Assembly: GCA_964244655.1 (NCBI GenBank)
Contig: CAXTJU010000035.1
Span: 1 to 35,670, forward strand
Direction: 5' to 3'
DNA from: LMUY01 sp964244655
GTDB taxonomy: Bacteria; Pseudomonadota; Alphaproteobacteria; Acetobacterales; Acetobacteraceae
DNA length: 35,670 nucleotides
Of this stretch, positions 1 to 6,880 are shown in pieces. Position 1 is the stretch's first letter; each line of letters opens with the position of its first letter. The notes beneath the pieces were generated by a model. It saw only the letters and a program-made list of their open reading frames with translations. It made no database searches and was not told the DNA's origin. Position numbers and translations under genes: made by a program.

Positions 1-215
1 ACCCCTGGGCGCGGCGCACCCCGGAGGACGTGGCGGCGCTGGCCGCCTGGGCCGCGGCCCCGCCGGGCACGCCGCCGGAGAGCCTGCCGCCGCGCACACC
101 GCTGCGGGCGTGGGCCGGCAGGCCGCCGCCGCCGAAGCCGGACTATGTCCGCATGTCGGATGCCGAGCTGCGCAAGATCATCAACAAGACCCCGGAGCAA
201 CGGGACTCCGGATAG
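1..215 (+). CDS. C-terminal end of an unidentified protein (cut by window edge)
   Basis: The frame is open from the first bases of the window to a TAG at 213-215, so this is the last roughly 70 residues of a gene that starts outside. The visible part is rich in Pro, Ala and Arg, then ends in a more ordinary charged tail (MSDAELRKIINKTPEQRDSG). An internal GTG at 30 could serve as a start, but there is no ribosome binding site in front of it and the frame continues upstream. I do not recognise the family. It converges on the leftward gene ending at 282, with 66 bases between that hold nothing I can name. Confidence 0.5.
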   Translation, partial: PWARRTPEDVAALAAWAAAPPGTPPESLPPRTPLRAWAGRPPPPKPDYVRMSDAELRKIINKTPEQRDSG

Positions 216-281
216 CGGCCGAGCCGCAGCGCAGGGTCAGGCCATCACGGTGGCAGGCAGACGCCGATCGCGCCGTCAGCC

Positions 282-638
282 TCACTCGGCCTTGGCCACG
301 GTCAATCCGGTCACCCGGTCCCAGAACAGGGCGACATGGCGGATCGCGCACAGATCGACGTGGGGCCAAACGGCCGTGTCCTGGTTGCGGTAGCGGACCA
401 TCAGGTCCCAGGCGCAGCCCTGCTCCGAACGGGCGAAGGCGACGTGCACCCTGCCGCCCCGGCCGAGCGACTCGATGCCGAGCACGTTGTTGCCCCAGCG
501 CTCGGCGCCGGCCTCGCGCAGGTAGAGGCTCTCGATCTCGAAGCCGGTCCGGTTGACCAGGCCGAAATCCTGGCTCGCCGCGCGGGCCTGCGGCGCCGCC
601 AGGGCGAAGGCAAGGCACAGCCAGGCCCGGCGCGTCAT
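282..638 (-). CDS. Small secreted protein of unknown function (118 aa)
   Basis: This is a 118-residue protein with a clear Sec-type signal peptide: MTRR, a hydrophobic core to about residue 16, then a small-residue cleavage region near Ala20-Ala21. The mature part (DFGLVNRTGFEIESLYL, then WGNNVLG, CAWDLMVRY, VDLCAIRHV) resembles a family of short periplasmic proteins in alphaproteobacteria that begin 'F.LVN.TG..I..LY' and carry two cysteines; their function is unknown to me. The ATG at 638 overlaps the folD stop codon (ATGA), which fixes the start and implies translational coupling. A longer in-frame reading to 896 runs antisense-in-frame through folD and has no signal logic, so I reject it. 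Being last in an operon with yggT and folD gives no hint of its role. Confidence 0.75.
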   Translation of the reverse strand: MTRRAWLCLAFALAAPQARAASQDFGLVNRTGFEIESLYLREAGAERWGNNVLGIESLGRGGRVHVAFARSEQGCAWDLMVRYRNQDTAVWPHVDLCAIRHVALFWDRVTGLTVAKAE

Positions 639-1510
639 ACGCAGCCCCGCCGCACCTGCGCGGCGCAGGCCGTGTTCTCGATCAGGCAGGCGATCGTCAT
701 CGGGCCGACCCCGCCGGGCACCGGCGTGATGGCGCCGGCCACCGCGGCGCATTCCTCCGCCACGTCGCCCCCCAGGCTGCCATCCGGCCGCCGGTTGATC
801 CCGACATCGACCACCACCGCCCCCGGCCGCAGCCAATCGGCGCGCACCAAGTCGGCCCGGCCCACCGCCGCCACCACCAGCTCCGCGCGGCGGCACTCGC
901 CGGCCAGGTCCTCGGTGCGGGAGTGCGCCAGCGTCACGGTGGCGTCGGCGCTGGTCAGCAGGGCGGCCACGGGGCGGCCGACCAGCGCCGAGCGGCCGAG
1001 CACGATGGCGCGCTTGCCGGCGAGCGGGCCGCAGGCGGCCTCCAGCAGCGCCATGACGCCGCGCGGGGTGCAGGGTGCGAGGCCCGCGCCGCCGGGGTGG
1101 TCCAGCGACAGCATCGGCCGCCCGCCGATCAGGTGCCCGGCATTGGCCGCGGTCAGGCCGTCCACGTCCTTGGCCGGGTCGATCCGGGCGAGCACGGCGC
1201 CGGTGGCGATGTGCCGGGGCAGGGGAAGCTGGACCAGGATGCCGTCCACCGCCGGGTCGGCGTTGAGCCGCTCGACGACGGCCAGCAACGCGTCCTGCGC
1301 CGTGTCGGCCGGCAGCCGGGTGGTGGTCACGGCGAGGCCGGCGGATTGGGCGGCGCGGTCCTTATTATGGACGTACACGGCGCTCGCCGGGTCATCGCCG
1401 ACCAGCACCACGGCCAGCGCCGGCTGGAACGGCAGCTGCGCCACATGGTCCGCGACCCGGCGGCGCAGGGCGGTGGCCAGCGCCTTGCCGTCGATGATGC
1501 GGGCCGCCAC
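635..1510 (-). CDS. folD: Bifunctional methylenetetrahydrofolate dehydrogenase / methenyltetrahydrofolate cyclohydrolase
   Basis: FolD interconverts 5,10-methylene-THF, 5,10-methenyl-THF and 10-formyl-THF in the cytoplasm, feeding purine and formyl-Met synthesis and NADPH supply. The 291-residue length is normal. Visible family signatures are the Y46-x3-K50 catalytic pair in ASAVYVHNK, DGILVQLPLP around 89-98 with Gln93, PAKDVDGL with Asp116, the NADP-binding GRSALVGRP loop at 171-179, and the C-terminal PVPGGVGPMT. The start is GTG at 1510, with AAGG six bases in front of it formed by the end of the preceding gene. It lies 8 bases downstream of the YggT gene and overlaps the small secreted protein, so the three are probably co-transcribed. 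Confidence 0.96.
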   Translation of the reverse strand: MAARIIDGKALATALRRRVADHVAQLPFQPALAVVLVGDDPASAVYVHNKDRAAQSAGLAVTTTRLPADTAQDALLAVVERLNADPAVDGILVQLPLPRHIATGAVLARIDPAKDVDGLTAANAGHLIGGRPMLSLDHPGGAGLAPCTPRGVMALLEAACGPLAGKRAIVLGRSALVGRPVAALLTSADATVTLAHSRTEDLAGECRRAELVVAAVGRADLVRADWLRPGAVVVDVGINRRPDGSLGGDVAEECAAVAGAITPVPGGVGPMTIACLIENTACAAQVRRGCV

Positions 1511-1518
1511 CGCCGGCC

Positions 1519-1842
1519 TTAGTAGAACAGCGGCTGCAGGCCGCCGTACACCACCGACTGGTAGATGCGCGCCAGCACCTGGCGGGCGAGCCAGATCGCC
1601 AGCAGCAGCACCAGCGGGCTAAGGTCGATGCCGCCCATGTTGGGCAGCACGTTGCGGATGCGGCGCAGCGCCGGCTCGGTGATGCGGTAGAGGAAGTCCG
1701 TGATCGTCCAGACGAGCCGGTTGCGGGTATCGACGACGCCGAACGACACCAGGTTGCTCATCACGGCGGCCAGGATGACGGCCCACCAGTAGAGGTTCAG
1801 AACCTGGTCCAGCAGCTCATAGACGACGGTGACCAAGCCCAT
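1519..1842 (-). CDS. YggT family inner-membrane protein
   Basis: This 107-residue protein has two hydrophobic segments (about residues 10-35 and 73-90) joined by the YggT hallmark ITEPALRRIRNVLPNMGGIDLSPL. YggT proteins are small integral membrane proteins; links to osmotic tolerance, cell division or chloroplast-type thylakoid organisation have been reported for relatives, but no biochemical activity is settled. I take ATG 1842; a GGGAG sits only one base ahead of it, so the TTG at codon 3 is an alternative start with better spacing. A possible promoter is TTGCCG-N17-TAGGGT about 20-50 bases upstream. The frame stays open upstream through the antisense of the tRNA gene, but that reading is an artefact. 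Confidence 0.88.
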   Translation of the reverse strand: MGLVTVVYELLDQVLNLYWWAVILAAVMSNLVSFGVVDTRNRLVWTITDFLYRITEPALRRIRNVLPNMGGIDLSPLVLLLAIWLARQVLARIYQSVVYGGLQPLFY

Positions 1843-1904
1843 TCTCCCGCGACGGCGGCGGACCCTACAGGTGCGGCCAGGCGGCGGCAATGCAGCCGGA
1901 TGGC

Positions 1905-1934
1905 TTGACTCGGCCAGGCCCCTCTCGGCATATC
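1905..1934 (+). promoter_or_regulatory. Likely sigma-70 promoter of the tRNA-Ala gene
   Basis: TTGACT (1905-1910) is followed after 18 bases by CATATC (1929-1934). A GC-rich stretch then leads to the tRNA 5' end at 1951, about 10 bases after the expected transcription start. A GC-rich discriminator like this is typical of stringently controlled stable-RNA promoters. The -35 is good and the -10 is weak, so this is a prediction. Confidence 0.5.
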
Positions 1935-1950
1935 CCGCCCACGGGACGGC

Positions 1951-2026
1951 GGGGCTGTAGCTCAGTTGGTAGAGCGCCTCGTTCGCAATGAGGAGGTCAG
2001 GGGTTCGATTCCCCTCAGCTCCACCA
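1951..2026 (+). tRNA. tRNA-Ala (anticodon CGC)
   Basis: The 76-base gene folds as a full cloverleaf. The acceptor stem pairs GGGGCTG (1951-1957) with CAGCTCC (2016-2022), with one G-U pair. The D arm is GCTC/GAGC, the anticodon stem CCTCG/TGAGG closes the loop TTCGCAA, and the T arm is AGGGG-TTCGATT-CCCCT. The anticodon at 1984-1986 is CGC, which reads GCG (Ala). The discriminator base is A and the CCA end is encoded (2024-2026). The GCG codon is very common in this genome, which fits a dedicated CGC isoacceptor. Confidence 0.97.
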
Positions 2027-2116
2027 CCGCCCCGTTCCCCCAAGAAACCGCCCTGGCCGATTGAACTCTGCGGCGGTTGGCCGGCTTTGCGCCGTGCGCC
2101 TCATGGGGAACCTTCG

Positions 2117-3232
2117 ATGTCCGTCACGCTGTCCCGCCGCGGCCTCGTGCTCACCGCCGCCGCCCTCGCCGCCGCGCGGCCCGGGGCGGCTGCCCCGGCG
2201 TTGTCCCTGGCCGTGGTGGCGAATTTCCAGCAGCAGGTGACGGGGGTGGCGGTGTCCAAGGAAGGCCGGGTGTTCGTCAACTTCCCGCGCTGGGAAACCG
2301 ACGTGCCGGTCTCGGTGGCCGAGGTGATGCCGGGCGGCCAGCTGCGCCCCTACCCGGACGCCACGTGGAACGCTTGGAGCAACCTGCGCCCGCTCTCGCT
2401 GGCGGACCATTTCGTCTGCGTGCAAAGCGTCACCATCGATCCGCAGGGCTTCCTGTGGGTGATCGACCCGGCCGCCCCCGGCAACGAGTTCGTCAAGCCC
2501 GGTGGCGTCAAGCTGGTGAAGATCGACCTGCGCACCGACAAGGTGGCCCGCGTCTATCCGTTCGACGCGGCGGCGGCGCCCCAGGGCAGCTACATGAACG
2601 ACGTGCGCGTCAGCCCGGACGGGGCCACCGCGTACCTGACCGACTCCGGCCAGCGGGGCGCGCTGGTGGTGCTGGACACGGCGAGCGGCGCGATCCGCCG
2701 GGTGCTGGACGGCCACCCGAGCACGCAGCCGGAGCCGGGCGTGGTTCCCATGGTGGACGGCCACGAGCTGCGCCGGCCCGACCACCGCATCCCCGCCTTC
2801 GCCGCCGACGGCATCGCGCTCGACCCGGCGGGGCAGTACCTCTACTGGCAGGCGCTGGTCGGCCGCACGCTGTACCGCGTCCCGACCGCCTCGCTCCGCT
2901 CCGCCACGATGTCCCCGGCCGACGCCGCCGCCAGCGTCGAGACGGTGGCCACGACCAACGTGGCGGACGGGCTGTGGATGGACGGGCAAGGCTACCTGTT
3001 CATCACCGACCCGGCGATCAACGGGGTGCGGATGCGCGCGCCGGACGGCACGATGAGCGTGGTGGCGCAGGACGCCCGGCTGCGCTGGCCGGATAGCCTG
3101 GCCGAGGGCGCGGACGGCTCGATCTACGTGACCGCCTCGCACATCCAGGACATGGGGCAGTTCCACAAGGACGGCAGCGCGCAGAAAGGCCCCTGGCAGC
3201 TGTTCCGCATCGCGCCGCCGCATCCGCGCTGA
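2117..3232 (+). CDS. Exported Yellow / major royal jelly protein family beta-propeller
   Basis: This 371-residue protein has an N-terminal signal with a twin-arginine pattern (SRRGLVL at residues 6-12, then a long Ala-rich hydrophobic stretch), suggesting export by Tat or Sec. The mature part carries Yellow/MRJP signatures: VTGVAVSKEGRVFVNFPRW near the start, VTIDPQGFLWVID, MNDVRVSPDGATAYLTDSG, FAADGIALDPAGQYLYW, GLWMDGQGYLFITDP and WPDSLAEGADGSIYVT. These are successive blades of a six-bladed propeller. The family is best known from insects; bacterial members are scattered and their ligands unknown, with small-molecule binding or lactonase-like activity possible. The ATG at 2117 was chosen because the signal peptide begins there; the longer reading runs back into the tRNA. 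It stands alone between the tRNA and a convergent gene. Confidence 0.85.
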   Translation: MSVTLSRRGLVLTAAALAAARPGAAAPALSLAVVANFQQQVTGVAVSKEGRVFVNFPRWETDVPVSVAEVMPGGQLRPYPDATWNAWSNLRPLSLADHFVCVQSVTIDPQGFLWVIDPAAPGNEFVKPGGVKLVKIDLRTDKVARVYPFDAAAAPQGSYMNDVRVSPDGATAYLTDSGQRGALVVLDTASGAIRRVLDGHPSTQPEPGVVPMVDGHELRRPDHRIPAFAADGIALDPAGQYLYWQALVGRTLYRVPTASLRSATMSPADAAASVETVATTNVADGLWMDGQGYLFITDPAINGVRMRAPDGTMSVVAQDARLRWPDSLAEGADGSIYVTASHIQDMGQFHKDGSAQKGPWQLFRIAPPHPR

Positions 3233-3235
3233 GGG

Positions 3236-3364
3236 CTACTCGTCCCTGAACCACTTGTCGTGGCGCGCCGTCCACTTGGCGGAGATCTCGTGGCGGAACA
3301 CGATCACCACCGGGACCACCCAGACCACCGCCGACACCGCGGCCAGCGCCCAGGGCAGGCTCAT
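3236..3364 (-). CDS. 42-residue single-pass membrane protein
   Basis: The predicted peptide begins MSLPWALAAVSAVVW, forms one hydrophobic helix (about residues 3-23) and ends in a charged, Trp-containing tail (EISAKWTARHDKWFRDE). The ATG is four bases after the stop of the upstream oxygenase gene, so it is probably translated from the same message. I recognise no family. Short hydrophobic proteins of this size are often missed by gene finders. The clean helix-plus-basic-tail layout and the tight operon position support its being real, although there is no independent proof. Confidence 0.55.
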   Translation of the reverse strand: MSLPWALAAVSAVVWVVPVVIVFRHEISAKWTARHDKWFRDE

Positions 3365-3368
3365 CCCG

Positions 3369-4016
3369 CTAGGCCGCGAACCGCTTGACGAACGCCGACC
3401 AGCGATGCCGCCGCAGCTCGCTGCGCGCCCGGCCGTCGTTGGCCATGTAGTTGAGCTGGATGGCGTGGCGCGTGCCCACGAAGGTGCGGTGGCCGTGCCA
3501 GGTGGTCGGCCCGTTGGGGAACACCAGCAACGTGCCATCCACCGGCGGCACCTCGACGGCGTAGTCGTCCAGGTCCGTGGGGCCGCGCAGCAGCCGCAGG
3601 CAGCCTTCCTGCTGCGCCCAGGCGTCGGCCTGCTGGTTGAGGTAGAGCAGCACCGTCACCCGCTTGGCCTCGGAATCGGTGTGGATGCGGCCGTCCTTCT
3701 GCCGGGTGCGGCCGCGCAGGGTGAGCATCACGGGGGCGTCGTGCAGGTCGAGGCCGAACTTGCGGGCGATGGCGTCCTGCATGGCGCGCCCCTGCATCTG
3801 CCGCACCAGGGACGCCGCCGCCGTGCCCAGCTTCAGCGATTCCGGCGGGAACGACCCGCCGCTGGCCATCGCGGGCAGCCCGTCGCGGACGTGCCGGAGA
3901 AAGGCCGGGGGCACGAAGTGCGGCACCACGACGTGCGGGAACGGCGCCGTGGCGACCGAGGTCGCCTCCAGGGCGGCGATGTCGAGCTGGTCGGGGGAGG
4001 GGGCGATGCTGTCCAT
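3369..4016 (-). CDS. 2-oxoglutarate/Fe(II)-dependent oxygenase, prolyl 4-hydroxylase type
   Basis: The 215-residue protein carries the double-stranded beta-helix iron site of this superfamily: H112-x-D114 in RIHTDSE, a distal histidine at H174 in TTWHGH, and a downstream basic residue (R183 in GTRHAIQLNY) placed to bind the 2-oxoglutarate carboxylate. Strands VTVLLYLN and GTLLVFPNG match the fold. It would hydroxylate an unknown substrate using O2 and 2-oxoglutarate, releasing succinate. The neighbouring TCA block handles both co-metabolites, though that may be coincidence. The ATG at 4016 directly follows a -10-like hexamer with no ribosome binding site, suggesting a leaderless message. It is followed at four bases by the 42-residue membrane protein. 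Confidence 0.82.
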   Translation of the reverse strand: MDSIAPSPDQLDIAALEATSVATAPFPHVVVPHFVPPAFLRHVRDGLPAMASGGSFPPESLKLGTAAASLVRQMQGRAMQDAIARKFGLDLHDAPVMLTLRGRTRQKDGRIHTDSEAKRVTVLLYLNQQADAWAQQEGCLRLLRGPTDLDDYAVEVPPVDGTLLVFPNGPTTWHGHRTFVGTRHAIQLNYMANDGRARSELRRHRWSAFVKRFAA

Positions 4017-4022
4017 ACGGAC

Positions 4023-4098
4023 ATTTTAGTGGTCGTATCGACACCTGTTCAAGTGCGCCGGCTGCTCGGTTGAACTGCGCGCCGTGCCGGGCTATCCG
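4023..4098. promoter_or_regulatory. Back-to-back divergent promoters for the oxygenase gene and zapE
   Basis: Leftward, TTGAAC (4052-4047) is followed after 18 bases by TAAAAT (4028-4023), which ends six bases before the ATG at 4016. Rightward, TTGAAC (4070-4075) is followed after 17 bases by TATCCG (4093-4098), which ends 11 bases before the ATG at 4110. The two -35 boxes form an inverted repeat (GTTCAA/TTGAAC). Neither gene has a Shine-Dalgarno sequence. The geometry predicts transcription starting at or within about five bases of each start codon. Confidence 0.5.
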
Positions 4099-4109
4099 CC
4101 TGCCCCACC

Positions 4110-5246
4110 ATGGACATCGCAGCCCCCGCCGGTCCGCTGTTCGCCTACCGGGGCCTGCTGGCCTCCGGCGCGCTCTCGACCGACCCGGCGCAGGCCGCCG
4201 CCGCCGAGCGGTTGCAGGACCTGTGGGCCAAGCTGAAAGGCTACGACCCAGCGCCGCACGCGGACCGGGCCGGCTTCATCAACCGCCTGCTGCGCCGCCG
4301 CGCCGTGGACGATGCGCCTTCGGGCCCGCATGGCCTCTACCTGGTCGGCGAGGTCGGGCGGGGCAAATCCATGCTGATGGACCTGTTCTACGAGCAGGCG
4401 GTCATCCGGCGGAAGTCACGCATCCACTTCCACGCCTTCATGCAGGACGTGCACGCCCGCAGCTTCGCCTGGAAGCAGCGCCACCAGGGCGACCCGATCC
4501 CGGAGCTGGCCGACGAGATCGCCCATGACTCCGCGCTGCTGTGCTTCGACGAGTTCCAGATCACCGACATCGCCGATGCGGTGCTCCTGTCGCGCCTGTT
4601 CGAGGCCCTGTTCGCGCGTGACGTGGTGATCGTGGCCACCTCCAACACGCTGCCGGACGACCTGTTCCGCGGCAGGCCGGGGCGCGACGCGCTGCTGCCG
4701 TTCATCGCCCTGCTCAAGCAGCGGCTGGACGTGCTGGTGCTGGACGGCCAGCGCGACTTCCGCCGCCAGCGCCCCCGCGGCCTGCCGACCTGGTACGTGC
4801 CCGCCGACGGCCGCGCCGACGCTGCCCTGGACCGCGCCTTCGCCGACCTGGCCGCCGGCGCGGTGGCCAAGGCCGAGCGGCTGACGGTGCAGGGCCGCAC
4901 CCTGCGCGTGCCGCTGGCGGCGGACAGCGTGGCGCGCTTCGACTTCACCGCCCTGTGCGGCCAGGCGCTGGGCGCCGGCGACTACCTGGCGCTGGCCACG
5001 CATTACCGCACGCTGGTGCTGGACGGGGTGCCCCGGCTGGGGCCGGACAACTACGACCTGGCCCGCCGCTTCATCACGCTGGTGGACGCGTTGTACGAGC
5101 ACCGGGTCAAGCTGCTGGCCTCGGCGGACGCGCCGCCGGACCAGCTGTATCAGCGCGGCGAGGGGGCCAAGGCGTTCGAGCGGACGGTGTCGCGGTTGGA
5201 GGAGATGCAGTCGGAGGCTTGGCTGGGGCTGCCGCATCTGACGTAG
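4110..5246 (+). CDS. zapE: AFG1/ZapE family ATPase
   Basis: This 378-residue P-loop ATPase has the Walker A motif GEVGRGKS (80-87) and Walker B LLCFDE (143-148), followed by FQITDIADA, the AFG1-family hallmark. Sensor-type ATSNTLP follows in the next segment. In E. coli ZapE associates with the constricting Z ring and promotes cell division under low oxygen or heat; the mitochondrial relative Afg1 helps degrade respiratory subunits. The gene commonly sits next to mdh in alphaproteobacteria, and here mdh follows but is separated by an opposite-strand gene. There is no ribosome binding site; a promoter 12-40 bases upstream suggests a leaderless or very short-leader transcript. Confidence 0.93.
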   Translation: MDIAAPAGPLFAYRGLLASGALSTDPAQAAAAERLQDLWAKLKGYDPAPHADRAGFINRLLRRRAVDDAPSGPHGLYLVGEVGRGKSMLMDLFYEQAVIRRKSRIHFHAFMQDVHARSFAWKQRHQGDPIPELADEIAHDSALLCFDEFQITDIADAVLLSRLFEALFARDVVIVATSNTLPDDLFRGRPGRDALLPFIALLKQRLDVLVLDGQRDFRRQRPRGLPTWYVPADGRADAALDRAFADLAAGAVAKAERLTVQGRTLRVPLAADSVARFDFTALCGQALGAGDYLALATHYRTLVLDGVPRLGPDNYDLARRFITLVDALYEHRVKLLASADAPPDQLYQRGEGAKAFERTVSRLEEMQSEAWLGLPHLT

Positions 5247-5285
5247 CGGTTGGATCAGCTTGAGATCTTAGTGCCTGTTGAGCCT

Positions 5286-5741
5286 CTAAACGTCCTTGCC
5301 GAGCAACTCATCCCGGTCAAACGTGCCCATCCACGACCGGACACGAAGGCGCTGAAGATTTGGGACAAGGAGTCCTACAGGCCTCTCAGCCTTTTGCAGA
5401 GACCCTACCCGCAGCCTGTCGTCAATCCATCCTGAGAGAGACACAACTTTCTCGCTAAGGATCGCATCAATCGTAGCCATGGCGTCAGCCCACACGTTTC
5501 CAGCCGTATCACAGGTGCTTGGAGGCCAACTCATGTGAATGTGGCTGTAGTCGAGGGTAATAGTGACCTCGGCACCTACGTTCTCGATATCGAGTGGACC
5601 GGCCAAGTCAGACTTCAGCGGCGGCGGCACAGTTAAGGCGACTCCGCGCCAACCATCGCCTGTTCGATCAGCGACAGGTAGATGCCTCCAGGACTCATGC
5701 TGATCGAGTAGCTTGTCAAAAAACGCGCTTATATTTGGCAT
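5286..5741 (-). CDS. Hypothetical protein, lone gene between zapE and mdh
   Basis: A 151-residue soluble protein with no signal peptide or membrane segment. I chose ATG 5741 because an AGG sits about nine bases ahead; the TTG three codons upstream would abut it. I do not recognise the family with confidence. The C-terminal half (VTITLDYSHIHMSW, then AILSEKVVSLSGW) weakly recalls orphan immunity-type proteins that pair with polymorphic toxins, but no toxin gene is adjacent. The base composition is noticeably less GC-rich and codon use less biased than in zapE or mdh, and it is on the opposite strand to both. This fits an acquired gene dropped into a normally contiguous pair. Its 3' end lies 39 bases from the zapE stop. 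Confidence 0.65.
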   Translation of the reverse strand: MPNISAFFDKLLDQHESWRHLPVADRTGDGWRGVALTVPPPLKSDLAGPLDIENVGAEVTITLDYSHIHMSWPPSTCDTAGNVWADAMATIDAILSEKVVSLSGWIDDRLRVGSLQKAERPVGLLVPNLQRLRVRSWMGTFDRDELLGKDV

Positions 5742-5922
5742 GTCGTCCAACCTGGCGGTCAGGCGGAAGCTTGGTGCAAGTGACCACTATGCGTCGAGGG
5801 GCCCTCCAACTGCATCCCCCACCCGCCGGGTTGCCCGCCCTCTACGGATGGAGTAGGCACAACCGCCTTCCGGACGCCCGGCCGCCCTGGCGGGCATCCT
5901 CTTGCCTTCCGGAAGGACTTCC

Positions 5923-6876
5923 ATGGCTCGCAACAAGATCGCCCTCATCGGCGCCGGCAACATCGGCGGCACGCTGGCCCATCTCGTCGGCTTGAAGGAA
6001 CTGGGGGACGTGGCGCTGTTCGACGTGTTCGGCGGCGTGGCGGCGGGCAAGGCGCTGGATATCATGCAGTCCGCCCCGGTGGACGGGTTCGACAGCCACA
6101 TGGTCGGCGGCAGCGACTACGGCGCCATTGCCGGGTCGGACGTGGTGATCGTCACCGCCGGGTTCGCCCGCCAGCCGGGCATGTCGCGCGACGATTTGGT
6201 GGCCAAGAACGCGGGCGTGATCGCAACCGTGGCGGAGGGCATCAAGGCCAACTGCCCGGACGCGTTCGTCATCGTCATCACCAACCCGCTGGACGCCATG
6301 GTGTGGGTGATGCAGCAGAAATCCGGCCTGCCGCCCAACAAGGTCGTCGGCATGGCAGGCGTGCTGGACAGCTCGCGGTTCCGCCTGTTCCTGGCGCACG
6401 AGTTCAACGTCAGCGTGGAGGACGTGACCGCCTTCGTGCTGGGCGGCCATGGCGACACCATGGTGCCGCTGATCCGCTACTCCACGGTCGCCGGCATCCC
6501 GGTGCCGGACCTCATCAAGATGGGCTGGAGCACGCAGGAGAGGATCGACGCCATCGTCACCCGCACCGCCAACGGCGGCGGCGAGATCGTCAAGCTGCTG
6601 GAGAAGGGCAGCGCGTTCTACGCTCCGGCCGCCTCGGCCATCGCCATGGCGGAGAGCTATCTCAAGGACAAGAAGCGCGTGCTGCCGGCCGCCGCGATGC
6701 TGACCGGCCAGTATGGCGTAAGCGGGCTCTACGTCGGCGTCCCCGTGGTGATCGGCGCGGGCGGGGTGGAGCGGATCGTGGAGATTGCGCTCGACCCGGC
6801 GGAGGATGCAGCGTTCAAGAAGAGCTGCGACTCGGTGCGCGAGCTGATCGACGCGTCCCGCAAGCTGGTGGGCTGA
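5923..6876 (+). CDS. mdh: Malate dehydrogenase (LDH-type, NAD-dependent)
   Basis: It oxidises malate to oxaloacetate in the TCA cycle. The 317-residue protein has the Rossmann motif GAGNIGG (10-16), Asp34 at the end of strand two for NAD preference, and the substrate loop RQPGMSRDDL whose Arg83 and Arg89 read the dicarboxylate. The ITNPLD motif, the catalytic pair D149 (GVLDSSRFR) and H176 (GGHGDTM), and Arg152 are also present. This is the LDH-like malate dehydrogenase usual in alphaproteobacteria. The ATG at 5923 has a strong GGAAGGA five bases ahead; the longer reading from 5902 lacks this. sucC follows after four bases, so the TCA block starts here. Confidence 0.96.
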   Translation: MARNKIALIGAGNIGGTLAHLVGLKELGDVALFDVFGGVAAGKALDIMQSAPVDGFDSHMVGGSDYGAIAGSDVVIVTAGFARQPGMSRDDLVAKNAGVIATVAEGIKANCPDAFVIVITNPLDAMVWVMQQKSGLPPNKVVGMAGVLDSSRFRLFLAHEFNVSVEDVTAFVLGGHGDTMVPLIRYSTVAGIPVPDLIKMGWSTQERIDAIVTRTANGGGEIVKLLEKGSAFYAPAASAIAMAESYLKDKKRVLPAAAMLTGQYGVSGLYVGVPVVIGAGGVERIVEIALDPAEDAAFKKSCDSVRELIDASRKLVG

Positions 6877-6880
6877 GGCC

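Noticed and set aside
639..896. N-terminal extension of the small secreted protein
   Set aside because: It lies within folD in another frame, and the signal peptide starts at 638 with an ATGA overlap.
1843..2043. Open extension of the YggT gene with a peptide reading GNRTPDLL and YQLSYSP
   Set aside because: It is the antisense translation of the tRNA-Ala gene, a well-known annotation artefact; the true start is near 1842.
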